Notes: a model not told the origin generated them from the letters alone. DNA of 64,000 nucleotides from Paragordius varius (GCA_964247055.1 OZ176057.1:2666001-2730000); one strand, 5' to 3'; counted from the first letter of the stretch, positions 1 to 15,700 are shown. A program made the numbers and translations.

Positions 1-197
1 GTTTTTATATATTTTTAAATATAAAATTTTTTTTTAAATTAAAATAATACTGAAAAAATAATTAATTAGGCCATAAAGATATATTTCATATTAATATTGA
101 GTAATATTAGTTCGAAAACATATGATTTGTGTAATTTTAATTGTTCGAAGGTAAATTCAAATTGTTCAAGGGTGAATTTGAACTGCAAATGGTATAT
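1..197 (+). mobile_element. Family-1 MITE, cut by window start
   Basis: Right half of the element: AATACTGAAAAAATAAT core, then GAATTGTTCAAGGGTGAATTT-type units and the terminus GCAAATGGTATAT. Confidence 0.7.
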
Positions 198-340
198 TTT
201 ATTATATAAAAAAAACCAAAGTTTGAAAAATAAGAGGTTGTCTCAATTAAAAAAATTTTTTCGTTCTTTAGTTTCAAAATTTTATATTGTATAATTTTAT
301 AATATACTCTATTAAAATTTATCTTCTTTATATTAAATTT

Positions 341-641
341 ACAATAAAAATTGAGATTATACGGACAAAGCGTATAAAATAAACACAATTTTTTTTCTAA
401 AACCATAATCTTTTCTAAACTTTAATTTATCCTACAAAAAAATCATTTAATTACACAACAATCGTAAAATACATAAATGAGTGTGCTACCAATTTAAATC
501 TCTATTTTATAGTCAGTAAAAAACAATAAGTTTTATATGTAAAAAATTACGATTTTTTGCGAAAAAAATAAAAAAATATTTATCTTTTAGAAAAAATAAT
601 AAGTTTTGTCCGTAGTATGTGTAATTTCAATTTTTACTGTA
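341..641. mobile_element. Family-2 palindromic MITE
   Basis: Inverted ends: ATTGAGATTATACGGACAAA and TTTTGTCCGTAGTATG...TTTCAATTTTTACTGT. About 300 bp, no coding capacity. Confidence 0.75.
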
Positions 642-708
642 AAATTTTATTAATCACATTAAAAAAGAAAGGTTTCTTATATATAGATAAATGTAAATCA
701 TTCAATAC

Positions 709-3700
709 CACCAATCAGCTATAAAAATTTCTTCTTTGGCACTGTATAGGGCATCGGCCACTGCAGAAAAATAACTAGCGCCATCTACAAACCTGCAAAA
801 AATAAAAATAATAGAATTCAAATTTCTAAAAAAAAAAAAAATTTATATAAAAATAAAAAAAATAAATTTATATATATAAAAATTTATTATATTTTTGTAT
901 CTAGTCTTAAAATCCCTTAAAATCCCTTAAAATTAATCTCTTATAACCTTAAAAATCCTTAAAATACAAAAAAAATTCTCTGGAAAAAGATATAAATATA
1001 GTTGTAAAATATTGCAATTATGGTAAAAATTAAATATGCGCCATGAATAATTAAAATCTACTTAGATTTGAATAATTCACACTTTGTTAAAATTAAATAA
1101 CATTTTGAGGTTCCTCTTGTAAAAATATATCTATTAATCGGGGAAATGTTTTTTTGTCTAAAATTATTATTGAGTATAAACTAATGCGTCAGTTCAAAAA
1201 AAGTTTTTATCATATCAATTATATCGGAATTGAAAATTTTCTACGATTCCTGTCAAATTTAAACAAAAAACCCATTATAAATTAAATTTTATGAAAAAAA
1301 TAGGTGGATATTATGTAAGGTAGGTTAAAATACCCTATGTAATACTAAAACGAGATTTGAAAAAAAATATAATATCAATTCTCACAAAAAAAAAACCATG
1401 AAAGTATCATCTTTTCCCCTATCATATTCAATCAAATTTATGAATTTGCTACGATTCAATATAATTATTTAAATTTTTAAATTTACAAAGTTTAGTATTT
1501 TTTCATCTTTAACACTTGAATAAAACACATTCATTTCAGTCCTTCGATTCAAATTGGGGTGGTTGGGTACCCACTTGCTTAAAATTAAATATTCCAAAAA
1601 ATATAAAATAAATTGAAACCACGAGTTTGCACATATATAACATTAATGAACCGAAATAAAAAAATCATTCAAATATACTTGATATTACTTATTATAAGGT
1701 AAAACCTAAAGGTAAAAATTTTGGTCAACATGAATTGTGTGCATTGGATAAATTTAAAATCAATACAAAATAAACCAATTTTTCTATTTTTATCAATATT
1801 AAATGTGATTTAAATAAAAAGTAAACTTCATTTTAGGCGTAACATCAAATAAAAAAGATATTTTACAAAAATGTTGTAAAATAAAAATGGCGTCAAAGTA
1901 GTTTAATATGAAACTATTTTTTCTATAAAAACTAAATTTTATTTATATATTTTGGCTATCTTTTTTAATTTTTGTTACGATAGAGAAGCATAAATTTAAA
2001 TTAGGACCGTTTCTTTCCTTTTAAAAAATTAACTTAAATAAAACTTGGGGTATTTAGATACCCCAAATCGAATCCAAGTGTTAAGGATAAAATTTTAATT
2101 AAATAAACACGAAATTTTACAAAAATGTTGTAAGATAAAAATGGCGTCAAAGTAGTTTTCTATCAAAACTAAATTTTATTTAGATATTTCAACTTATTCA
2201 TATATTTTTATTAGGATAAATCGTTTCTTTCAGTAGTATATTTTGTTTTTCAAAAAAATATCAATTTATATAAAGTCTGGGTTATTTAGATACCCCGAAT
2301 TGAATTAAAATGTTAAACAAAAATTTTTTTACCAAAAAGCATGGGCATCCGTTCTTTGTGGAGCAAAACTTTCAAATCTGTGTTTAAGCATAAGCGTTTG
2401 AGCCAAAGGACTTTGTTGTAATTGACAATTTATATACTCTAACCATTCACGGGCCTCGCGTTCTTCATTGAATTTTATGAGAACTTTTCTAAAACATATG
2501 GGGGGGGGGAAGGATAAAATATACCATTTTTACAAATCAAATTCACTCTTAAACAATGCAAATTCACCCTCGAGCAATTCAAAATCACCCTTGAACAATT
2601 CAAAATCACCCTTAAACAATTCAAATTCACCCTTAAACATATCAAATTTACATTTGAACAATACAAATTCACCCTTGAACAAATTAAATACATCCTTAAA
2701 ATTTTAATTTACTCTTAAACAATTCGAATTCTCCTTAAACAATTGTAATTCACCCTTGAACAAATTAAATACATCCTTAAAATTTTAATTTACTCTTAAA
2801 CAATTCGAATTCTCCTTAAACAATTGTAATTCACCCTTGAACAGATCAGATTCACCTTGATCAAATTCCCTTGAACAGATCAAATTTACTCTTAATTCAA
2901 ATTCACACTTAAAATGCATGTTTTTTAACATTAAAAATTACCTATATTTATATATATTTAAAAAAAATTTGTTTTAAATTAAAATAATACTGAAAAAATG
3001 ATAACCATACCATAAAGATGTATTTTATATTAATTAATGAATATCGAAAACACATTATTTAATTTTAGGGTGAATTTGTATATATAATTATATATATTTA
3101 TATATATATATGGAAATAAAACTAAAATATTATTTAAACGTTATTAACCTAATCCTTAAACATTTAAAGTTAGCCCTCAAATATTTCAAATAATTTATCC
3201 TTAAACCACACAAATGGCTTCGTGGGGGTTGCATTCGTAAAATATATGATGATAGGTATTAACCAATATATTATTACGTTTCAAACATAAGATGGTAAAT
3301 AAAAAAAACTTATTATTTAATAATTTTTACTAGTTCAGTGCCAAAATTTGGCAAGATTTATTGAGAACATTTGTTTAAGAAAATCAATTTAACACATAGA
3401 TTTTGTAAGATTTCTTTTAAATTTCTTACGGGCAGAAAAAAAATTATTTTTGAATGGCGGTGTGTTAGCCATACCTGATTTCATTCAACATTTCAAATTC
3501 TCTCCCTTAAACATTTTAAATTTATCCTTGAACATTTAAAATTTAGTCTTAAACACTTCAACCGTAAAAGCTCTTCAACTTTTCAAATTCACCTTCATTG
3601 AACATTACAAAAATTAAACTTTCAAAAAATGATACATATAAAATATAAACAAACATAATATTTATATAGCGAATTTTTTAAACTCCAAAATTCTAGCAAT

Positions 3701-6700
3701 AAAGCAACTTAAATAAAATAAGCAGTTTACAGTCTTATGGATGAAGAAATTGAAAATAAATTCTTTGAATTCCCATATATTTTAACAATGCGGCAGGGCG
3801 TCAAGTTTTTCAAATTAAAAATCAAATATTTCTAGATTATTATTTTATTAAAAGTGCTAATTTACAAAAATCATGAAAAATAATATAAATATATTTTATT
3901 AAAAGCGTATTGTTTTCCCAAAATTTTTGTTGAAATCATTTTTAGCACTTAAATATGAAAAATCACTTATATTTTTATTTATTCTAGAAAATTGGCCTTT
4001 TTTAAAAAAAGATTAAACACACAAAACAAATAATAAAACAAATATTTTATATTTTTATTGAATTTAGCTTAAAAAAGGATAATTTGAAGAATTTGATTCG
4101 GAGGTGTGGTAAAATATAATTTGAATAAAATATATCTATTTTTATTATTATACTACAAAATAATTTATTGAAAGGAAATATAATTAAACAACAGTTTAAA
4201 AATTTAATCTTCTGAGTAAAAATTTTGGATACTTTGTATACATAAATGTAATATTTTTAAAAACAACTTTTTTGTTTCAAACTGATTTTCCAATTTAACA
4301 AAATTATTAACTTTCAATGTTTTCAATAAAAAATTGTAAATAATAACCCAAAAAACTTATATGTTTTTAAACGTATTTTATCTAAAATAATTTTAAGAAA
4401 TAAAGGAAAATATACGGTCTTTCAACGATCAGAAGTTGATATTAATTATAAGATTATTATAAATAATAGAAAGTAGGTTAAAAAAAATAAAATTAAGATA
4501 TGACATGAGATTTGATTGATAAAAGTTAAAAACAATACAAAAAAGTCAAAGGACCAACTTGAAATATTTAAAGACCAACTTGAAGGGTTCAAGAACCAAC
4601 ATGAAACGTTCAAAGAACAACTTAAAATATTCAAGGACCAACTTAAAACGTTCAAGGACACTCTTGAAGTGCAAATGGTATATTATTGTACTTTCAAAGT
4701 CATTCCTAATAGTTTTTTTATATAATTTATAAAGGCAGGCATGCATACCTAGATCTATTTTGTAAAACTAAACGATTTTTCTTAAATCGTTTTCGTTCAA
4801 ACAAAGAATTTGATGATATTGCAGTTTCAGTCGGATGCAGTCTAGGGTGTTCATTGGTCATATTTTGAATATTATTTGCGTTGTGATTGGAATTGGAATT
4901 GCAAATAATGGGTTGTTTGTGATTTAAATCATAATTGTTTTGAATGTCGTCAATGTCTTTATCGCCTCCACTAATACCTGGAACCAAAAAAAATATATAT
5001 TTTCTTTAAAATTGCATTCATACAGGGGAAATTGTAAAATTTAAGACAAAATATATATATATATATATATATATAAATTTTATGAACCTTTTATTTTACA
5101 TACATAAATATTCAATCACAATTTTGTACGATATAATATCCTAACAACTGAAATCTCTGTTCCCTGTAAATCAGGAGAGTTTTCGACACAAATGGCTTTG
5201 CAGGCCGGACTTTTTGATCGAAAATAGCAAAATATATGGGAATTGAAAAATATTTTATCGGATCTCAAACATAAAACTGTAACTAAAATTTTTTCAAACA
5301 TTTTCGGCCATTTCATTGCCGAAATTCGGGATAGACATATTTAGAAATTGGTTTAAAACATATCAATTTTAATTGGATTTTGTAAGGTTTTGTATTTATT
5401 TTTTTCTTGTGGGTTATGCAAAAATATTTTAAAAGGCCGAAGCTCTACACGGGCCGCGTGATACCCCTACTGTAACCAAATAGAAAAATATATGTACTCA
5501 AAATCAAGGATTAAGTGAAAAGAGTTGATTTTTGTCTTTGATTTTATACATTTTGTAGGCAAAGTTTTACTAAGCAAATCAATCATTATATTATACTAAC
5601 TTTTTATTACAAACAATAAATATCGAAATTTTACAGTAAATTATGTAAATTGTTTTACATGCAAAATTAACATTATAATCTAATCTATGTTTATTTCTAT
5701 ACATATATTTACGATTCTTACATATATAAAATTGAATAACTTGGCCCATTTTTCTCTATTCTGTACTTTGCATGAAAAGTAAAAAGTTTTAATATATATA
5801 ATACAATTATTAAGTTTTGTTAATTAATATAATGAGCATAATTTAAAGACAGTTAAGTTTATAAGGTTGGAAAAAATGTTGATATTTGAATGAAAAATTT
5901 TCATATAAGTCTGTTTAACAGAAAAAGTATAAATTTTTAAATGTGAAATATACCAGCTAAAGCATTCTCAGCCAAAGGATTCAACTGAGCAGGTTTTCTT
6001 AAAATGCGTGTCTCAACAAACCTAGCCGGCGATTCTAATACACTCAATATTTTTTGTCCTATAAATGTGTTATAATATATATATTACAAAAAAATTGTTA
6101 ATACAGTAAAAATGATTTAACAAAACGTAAAAATATACCATTTTACACCTCAACTTCACCCTCGAAAGATTATTCACCCTCGAACAATACAAATTCACCT
6201 TCGAAAAAATTAAATTAACCCTTGAACAATTCAACAAAAAATTTTAATTCACCCTTGAACAATTCAAATTCACCCTAAAATAAATTTTGAGTTTTTTAAG
6301 ATTAAAAATTACCCATAATATTATTATATTTTTAAAACCTGTAATTTTGTTTACAATTAACATAATATTGAAAAAAATAATAAACTAAGCCATAAATATA
6401 TATTTCATATTAATGATGAGTTAATTATATTAGCTTGAAAACATATAATTTATTTTTAGGTTGAATTTAAATTATTAGAGGGTGAATTTAAAATTGTAAT
6501 TGGTATATGTTAGACTGGATATTATTATAGAAAAATTTATGATTCAAAAGCATGGTTGTTTTTTCAAAAAAAGGATTTATCATTTGGTGTTTACGTTTTG
6601 TCCTATTAAAATAAATGAAATATTCTTAAATTTCACTGAAAAATAAATAATATCACAAATATTAAACATAATATAATAAGAATTATAAGCCTAATGATTT

Positions 6701-9700
6701 ATTTTAAATAAAAACCCAAAAAAATTCATTCTAACACAAAAATAACCGAAATGGCATATTTTGAACAAAAATAATTTCAGGAATTTTTCAACTTTTTTAA
6801 AAAACTACTATGAAAAATCACGTAAATTTTTCACCGGTAATATATTCCAAACATTTAGATTTCAGGCTTTCCAAAACCTTTAAACTTTTGTTTTTCAAAA
6901 AATGGCATATTTCAAACTTTTTGATACTTTACACTTTAATAAATATTTATTCACACATACTAAACACTTTTCAAAAAAGAAAAAACTCTATTAAATCTTA
7001 GTATTTGGAAATATAAAAATCTTACCCAAGGGCGGTTTAGTTTGAATGTGAGCACTGAAATAACTGTCAACCAGCATGACACAACTAACGTTTCGGTTTC
7101 GAAAAGCTGTTCGAAATTTCGTTGCGTCCTTTGCCTTGGTACACCAATTGTTGGTTGATGGACAAAACCATTTTGAACTATTTTTTTTTAAAGTTATAAT
7201 AAAGGGGAAAATAAAAAAACTAAGTTATAAACTCAGGCGCGCACTAAAAAACCGTATAATAAACTGAGTTTTTTTAGAAATATAATTTGTTTAAAAGCTG
7301 TACATAACCAAAAAACTATTTTAAACTTTTTTGGTATTTTTCAAAGTTGTAATATAAAAATAAAAACTAAGTTAACTCATGCGTAAAAATATACAGTGAA
7401 GTATAGAATAAACTGATAAAAATAAAACAGAGTTTAAAAGGTGTATATTTAAATGGGTCCGTGGTTGATGAACAAAAACCATTTTGAACTTGATAGTTTT
7501 TTTCAAAGTTATAATAAGGGGAAAATAAAAAAACTAAGTTATAAACTCAGGCGCGCACTAAAAAACCGTATAATAAACTGAGTTTTTTTAGAAATATAGT
7601 TTGTTTAAAAGCTGTACATAACAAAAAAATCATTTTGAACTACTTGATAGTTTTTTGTTTTAAAGTTATAATAAAGGGGAAAATAAAAAACTAAGTTAAC
7701 TCATGCGTAAAAATATACAGTGAATGGTAGAATAAACTGATAAAAATAAAACAGAGTTTAAAAGGTGTATATTAATTAAATTGGTCCGTAGTTGATGGAA
7801 AAAAACCATTGAACTACTTGATAGTTTTTAGTAGAAAACAAAAAACTAAGTTATAAACTCATGCGCGCACTAAAATAGAAAGTGAACCGTATAATAAATT
7901 CAGTTTTTTTAGAAATAAAACAGAGTTTAAAACGTGTATATTAATTAAATGGGTCGGTAGTTGATGGACAAAAAACCATTTTAAACTTTTTTGGTATTTT
8001 TCAAATTTATAATAAGGGGAAATAAAAAAAACTAAGTTATAAACTCGTGCGCGCATTAAAATATATAGTAGAGCGTATAATAATCTCAGCTTTTTTAGAA
8101 AGAGAGTTTGTTTAAAAACTTGAGTACATTTACTGAATAAGCTCATAGTTGTTAAACAAAAAAAGCATTTTAAACTACCTGATAATTTTTTGTTTTTTCA
8201 AAATTAAAACAAAGTAGAAAATAAAAAATTAAGTTAACTCATGCGCACTATATGCAATGAAGGGTCGAATAAACTGAGTTTTTGTAGAATAAAACAGAGT
8301 TTAAAAGGTGTATATTAATTAAATTGGTCCGTAGTTGATGGACAAAAATACCATTTTGAACTTGATAGTTTTTTCAAAGTTTTAATAATGGGAAAATAAA
8401 AAACTAAGTTAACTCATGCGCGCGCGCTAAAATATACAGTAAAGGGTAGAATAAATGATTGGAATAAAACCATGTTTAAAAGGTGTATATTTAAATGGGT
8501 CCGTGGTTGATGAACAAAAACCATTTTAAACTATAGTTTTAGTTTTTTCAAAGTTATAATAAGGGGAAAATAGAAAACAAAGGTTATAAACTTATGAGCG
8601 CATTAAAATATACAGTGAAGCGTAGAATAAACTCAGCTTTTTAGGATAAAATAAAGTTTGTTTAAAAGATGTATATTAATTAAATGGGTCCGTAGTTGAT
8701 TGAAAAAAACATTTTGAACTACTTGATAGTTTTTTGTTTTTTCAAAGTTATAATAAGGGAAAAATAAAAAACTAAGGTTATAAACTCGTGCGCGCACTAA
8801 AATATACAGTGAAGGGTAGAATAAACTCGGCTTTTTTTAATTAAACAAAGTTTCAGCTTGAGAACATTAATTGAATCAGCTCATAGTTGTTTGTTGGGCA
8901 AAAAAACCATTTTGAACTATTTTTTTCAAAGTTAAAACAAAGGGGAAATAAAAAACTAAGTTAACTCATGCGCGCGCTAAAATATACAGTAAAGGGTAGA
9001 ATAAACTGAGTTTTTGTAGAATAAAACAGAGTTTAAAAGCTTGAGTACACTAATTAAATGGCTCCGTAGTTGATGGAAAAATCCCATTTAAAACTACTTG
9101 TTAGTATTATGTTTTTTCAAAGTTGTGACAAAGGGGAAATAAAAAAATAAGTTTAAACTCATGACATTAGAATATACAGTGAACCTTAGAATAACCACAG
9201 TTTTTTTTTAAATAAAATAAAGATTGGTTAAAAGTTGTATTGAATAAGCTCAGAGTTGTTAAACAAAATAACCATTTTGAATAACTTGTTAATTTTTGTT
9301 TTTTAAAGTTATAATAATAAGAAAATAAAAAACTAAGTTAACTCATGCCCGCACTAAAATATACAGTGAAGGGTAGAATAAACTGATTAGAATAAAACAG
9401 ATTTTGTTGGAAACCTGTACATTTCTTGAATAAACTCATAGTTAAACAAAAAACCATTTTAAACTTTTCAGTCTTTTATTTCAAAGTTATAATAATTGGA
9501 AAATAAAAAACAAAGTTATCAACTCATGCGCGCACTAAAAAATACATTTAACCGTATAATAAACTCAGCTTTTTTAGAATAAAACAGATTTTATTTTGAC
9601 AGCTTGAGTACACTAATTGAATGAGTCCGTAGTTGATGAACAAAAAACCATTATATTAGAAATCATGCCATGTTAAGAAAATGGAATAATAATTAAAATT

Positions 9701-12682
9701 GAAAATGAAAATTTAATGATTATAAAAATTCTCATAAATTAATGTCATTGTGCGTAAAGTTTATACTATGTTATAAAAAAAGATGAAAAAATAAACCATT
9801 TTATACTAAAAAAGCGAAAAATCCTGTTAAACTTAAAAAAATTCTAGGAATTTTTAAATTAATTAAAATCATTTGTCCCTAATAAAACCGTTAAAACGTT
9901 ATAAAGATTTTATTATTCAAAGCCATTATAATTAAAATCAATGCAATGCAATACATTCATTAGCGTGTTTTATAGTAGATATGTGAATTACTTAGTTTTA
10001 AATTCCAAAAAATAAAAACCATAATTACCACAAAGTTATTTTAAAAGTAGCAATTCATTTTTCAAAGCGAATTGTTTTTACACCTATCGTAATTATTTTA
10101 AAACTATTTTTAATCGAAAAAAAACTTTTTTTAAAATAAAAAAAATAAAAAATATACCAAGTAGTTTGTGGAGCTGATTTTTCCAAAGGACTAACATCTA
10201 AGACAACATTGATATCGCTATAAGCGAAATAACTATCTTTCATAATGACCCATCTATAATAAAAATATTAATATTTTAATAATAAATTTTCATCGTTGGT
10301 AAGAATATAGAACAAATTCGGGCAAACTTGAATAATTTCTTATATCTGCCATTTAAAATTCATATTCACCCTTAAACAATTCATATTAACCGTCGAACAA
10401 TTCAAATTCACCCTAAAAATATATTATGTGTTTTCAATATAATATAACTCATTGTTAATATAAAATATATTTTTACGACATAGCTTATTATTTTTTCAGC
10501 ATTATATTAATTTTAAACAGAAAATTATATTTAAAAATATTCAAAAATAAAGGTAATTTTTAATCTTAAAAAAACACATAATTTATTTTAGGGTGTGAAT
10601 TTGAATTGTTCAAGGGTGAATTCAAACTGTAAATGGTATATATTTAATTCAAAAAAAAGTAAAATTTATAGAAAAAGAGTTGCTTATTTCACACTGAAAT
10701 TTGAAAAACACAGTAGTGTATGGAAAAAAACAACAAAATGTCGAATAAACAACTAATTTCCTCTCTCTTTTTTTCATACAATCCTGTGTGTTGCAAATTA
10801 CCCTACTATAGCAGTGTAAAATAATAAGTAACCATTAAAATGCATGTTGTAATTAATTAACACTTCGATAGTTAGGATTTTTAAAAAACAATGAAGGAAA
10901 CGGTCCCAATTTAAATTTCAAAATTTTTGCAAAATATCGTCCTCATTTAATTTTAGCGTTAAGTTAAGGCTAATTTTTTATTTAAATTACATCTAACATT
11001 TATAGAAATAGAAAAAGCGGTATATTTGTATTATTTTTTAATTTCACCATTGCACACATGTCACGTTGACTAAATTTTTATCTTTTGGTTTTAGCTAAAA
11101 ATAAGTAATATCAAGTATTTTTGAATAAATTTTTTATATCTAAAAGTTTATTAATGTTATATAAATGCAAAATTTTGCCAAGGTTTCGATTACTTCCATA
11201 TTTTTCAAGGAATTTAATTTAAATAGGCCTGGGGTATTTAACTACCCCAATTTGAATTGAAGGACTAAAATGAATGTGTTGTATCCATGTGTTAAGTAAA
11301 AACGAAAGGAACCAAATAATTTCACACAATTTAGCAATAAAAAATAAAAAATTCCCAGAAAACTCAAAATTCTGTTGAATAATAAAAGGGTAACCTTTTT
11401 CGCCATCGCAAAAATATTTTTTTGAACCAATTCAAGGCTTTTAATCCGTAATATCCGCCACTCCGTTTATCAACCACGTTTTCCAGTCCTTTGTTCCCGT
11501 ATTCCGGTTTAAATGATAAATAACTCACTTGACAAAACATTAACTGTGTGTGGAAAAAAATTATATAATATTTTACAATTGGAGTTTATTTAAAAAAGTC
11601 TAAATATTTTCAATAAATTCCATAATACATAATGGGTAATTCTCTCAATTTTGCTAATATTTTACAATGTTTGTTAATAAAAAATTTCACAAAAAATGGT
11701 CCTATTTTCAATTTGGATTTTATCAACTATTATATACGTTATAGTCTCGTATATGAATAAATTACTGGATTATATTATTGTTTCTGAAATTATACGGACA
11801 AAACGTAAAAATATAAAAACAAATGTTTTTTTGAAGAAAACCATACTTATTAAATCATGATTTATTTCAATATAAGTCATTGTTTTAATTGGTAAAGTGT
11901 GAAATTCTATATTTTCAAATAACTAAATAGCTTATATTAAAAAAATTAAGGTTTAAAAAAGAATGGGTTTGTCTTTTATAAAAAAAAGATTTGTCTTTAT
12001 ATTTTTACGATTTGTCCGAATAATTTTAATTTTTAATATACTTACCGTATCTTCATGATTCCGTAGTATTCGAGAAGCTAATACATGCTCCAAATAATAT
12101 TCCAATTGTCTCTAACACATAAAAAAAGATAAAATTTAAAAAAAATAGTAGTTTAAAAAATTGAAAAAAAATTTTTTTTTCATATATAAAATAAAACCAT
12201 AATTTTTGTCATCTGTTTGGGTATGAGGTAGGCATCGACGAATGACGGTAAATGGGGCACATTCAAACCCGCTCTATAAAATTATCATAAATTTTATTTT
12301 AAAAATTGAAATTATACGGACAAAACGTAAAAATATAAAGACAAATATATTTTTTTAAAAGACAACCATACTTTTTGAATTTTAATATTTATAATGATAA
12401 CTCATTGTTTCAAACTATAAAGTAGGAAATAAATATGTAAATTTTGATAACACAAGCAATTTATTTATTATATGATTATTAAATTATTTTAATAGGATAA
12501 ATTAAGGTTTGAAAAATTTGTCTTTTAGAAAAAAAAGTGTCTTTATATTTTACATTTTGTCCGTATAATTTCAATTTTTACTGAATTTTAAAAATTAACT
12601 TCCAGTGTTAAATTTTTTATATTTTGTCAAAATGCATTTGTTGAATTCAGGGGTGTCCAACATGAATGGCTTCGTGGGTGAC

Positions 12683-12719
<37 letters not shown>

Positions 12720-15700
12720 ATTTACAATTCAAATTCACCCTTGCAATTCAAAATCACCCTCGAACAATTTAAATTCACCCTATAAATTATATGTTTTTAA
12801 GATTAAAAATTACTTATATTTTTGAAAAATAAATTTTTTTAAATTAAAGTTTAACTAAAAAAATACTAAAGCATAGCATAAACTTATATTTTATATTAAT
12901 AATGAGTTATATTAGTTCGAAATACATAATTTATTTTGAGGGTGAATTTGAATTGTTCAAGGGTGAATTTGAACTGTTAATGATCTGACAAAATATTCTA
13001 GTATATTCTTGCCCATTGAATAAACTTATTCAGAAAACTTGTTCAATAAATATCAATATTTGGCTATAACTTTTTGTATTTGCAAATTATGGTTATTTAA
13101 ATTTTTCGCGGGCCGCAAAAACAATGTTTAGGGCGGGTCACGCGGACACCCCTGCTTTAAATAAATCAATCACGGAGTGAAAATTTTAATTTGCTTTAAA
13201 ACAAAAATAAGCTATCTGCTAATACAGTGGATTAAATAAAAGAATATTTGTAATAAAATGAATAAAAATGAATATTAGTGAAAATAAAAAAGAAACAAAG
13301 GGCCATAGTGTACGTGCAAGCATTACCATGCATCCATTAACACTTGGATACAACACACTCATTTTAGTCCTTCGATTCAAATTGGGGTAGTTGGATACCC
13401 CAGACCTGTTTAAAAAATACTTTACAAAATATGGAAGTAATCGAAACAATGACAAAATTTTGCACTTATATAACATTAATAAACCGAAATATATACAAAA
13501 AATTTATTCAAAAATACTTGATATTACTTATTTTGAGCTAAAACTGAAAGGTAAAAATTTAGTCAACGTGACATGTGTCAAATTGTAAAATTAAAAAATA
13601 ATACAAAATAAACCGCTATTTCTATTTCTATTAATGTTAGATGTAAATTATATAAAAAATAAGCTCTAGTTTTACCCTTAAAATTAAATGAAGATGATAT
13701 TTTGCAAAAATTTTGTGCATTAAAAATGGCGTCGAAGTAGTTTGATACGGAACTTTTTCGAAACAAAATTTTATCAAGATATTTTGGTATATTTATATTA
13801 TATTTATCAGGATAGAAGTATAAATTTAACTTGGTACCGTTTCATTCAGTAGTTTTTTAAATATATTAATTTAAATTTAGTCTGGGGTATTTAGATACCC
13901 CAATTCGAATCCAAGTGTTAATAATGGGCATGGGGTAATGTTTATTCGTACACCATGGCCCTTTGTTTCTTTTTTATTTTCATACTAATTTTCATTTCTT
14001 TACTACAAAAATTTTTTCTTTTATTTAATTCACTGTATAAGGATGATAAAATTTTTACGCGCGAAATAAAAGATGTTCCTTTGCACTATGCAGTTTGAGA
14101 ATGGTATGGAGAGTTTGAAAATCTTTATATCGTTTCCGTATAGTCCAATGATATTTCCCGTGACTTAATTCAATCACATATCTAAACAGGGGCAAAAACA
14201 CGTGATATACCATTTACAAATCAAATTCACCCTTAAACAATTCAAATTCACCTATAAATAATTCAAATTCACCCTTAGTTCAAATTCACCCTCGAACAAT
14301 TCAAATTCACCCTCGAACAATTCAAATTCACCCTTAAACAGAAATCAAATTAACACTAAAACGATTCAAATTCACCCTTGAACAATTCAAATTACTCACC
14401 CTAAAAATATGTGTTTTCGGGCTAATATAAGTCATGATCCGAAAAAAATATATTCTTATGGTATAGTTTATTTTAGTTCAGTATTAATTTTAAACAAATT
14501 TTCTAAAAATATATAAAAACATGGATAATTTTTTAATTAACATAATTTATTTTAGGGTAAATTTGAGTTACTCGAGGGTGAATTTGAATTGTTCAATATA
14601 TGATAACTGTATGGGGCTTATCAAAAATAAAATTAATTTTTAATAAAAGAGTTCAAATAAATTCTAAATTTTTTAATATTGCTGTTACATAAGAAAGTTT
14701 TGGTTGAAGATATTAAATAAGTTAAAATGTTATAACTATTATCAATTATTAAAATATCAATTATAAAATGTTGATAACTGGAAAATCAATAAAAATCCCA
14801 AAATTTACAGTATTCGATAACGAACACATTTTAATTCAAACTTCAATTCCAAAAATGAAGACAAATCACAAATATCAAATCAATTTCTCAAAAATTAATT
14901 ATAGAAATAATGGTGGGGTGGTTACATGTTGGGGTATAAAATGTTCCCTCGTGGACAATGCACATATTGTGAAATGCGGACTTCTATGGGTGTGTTTGGA
15001 ATCCACACTTGTCTTTGCATTCGTAAAATCATAGGACCAGTAATCATTGCAAAGGGTAGGAGGGATGGACCTTTAAATAAGATTAACATTAGTTATGAGA
15101 GTTTTTTAATTGTTGCGTGAAAAGTATATATACCATTTACAATTCAAAATCAGCCTTTAAACGATTCAAAATCAGCCTTTGAACAATTCAAATTCACCAT
15201 TCAAAAATATTATATGTTTTTATTAAAGATTAAAAATTACCTATATTTTAATAATATTTTTTTTAAAAACGCTAATTTTGTTTAAAATTAATATAATACT
15301 GAAAAAAATAATAAACTATGCCACAAAGATATATTTCATATTAATAATGAGCTATATTAGTTCGAAAACACATAATTGTTTTTTTAGGGTGAATTTGAAT
15401 TGTTCAAGCGTAAATTTGAATTGTTCGAGGGTGTATTTGAATTGTTAATGGCACTGTAAGGGTCGGGCGCCCTCTACCTACTATACCATGTGAATAAGCA
15501 ACAACCATTAGAATGCATACTGTTAGTAGGATTTCTTGCTATTTATTGTATTGTACTATTATTCAGTAAAAGAGAACAAGAAATGAATAGTAAAATTTTA
15601 CTATATAATAATTACATTTAATTCCCAGAATTATAAACTATTCGGATTTCTTTTTTAATTTAAGCATGCAAACACTTTATGAAAATGACAAATGGTAAAA

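Noticed and set aside
4446-4746. KDQLE-type coiled-coil frame and two opposing frames
   Set aside because: Produced by a 21-bp tandem repeat ending in the family-1 MITE terminus; no start context or splice support.
14768-15120. Two overlapping plus-strand frames of 88 and 64 codons
   Set aside because: They overlap PLD exon 2 (14926-15070, minus strand), whose PX-like peptide and matching phases on both sides are far better evidence.
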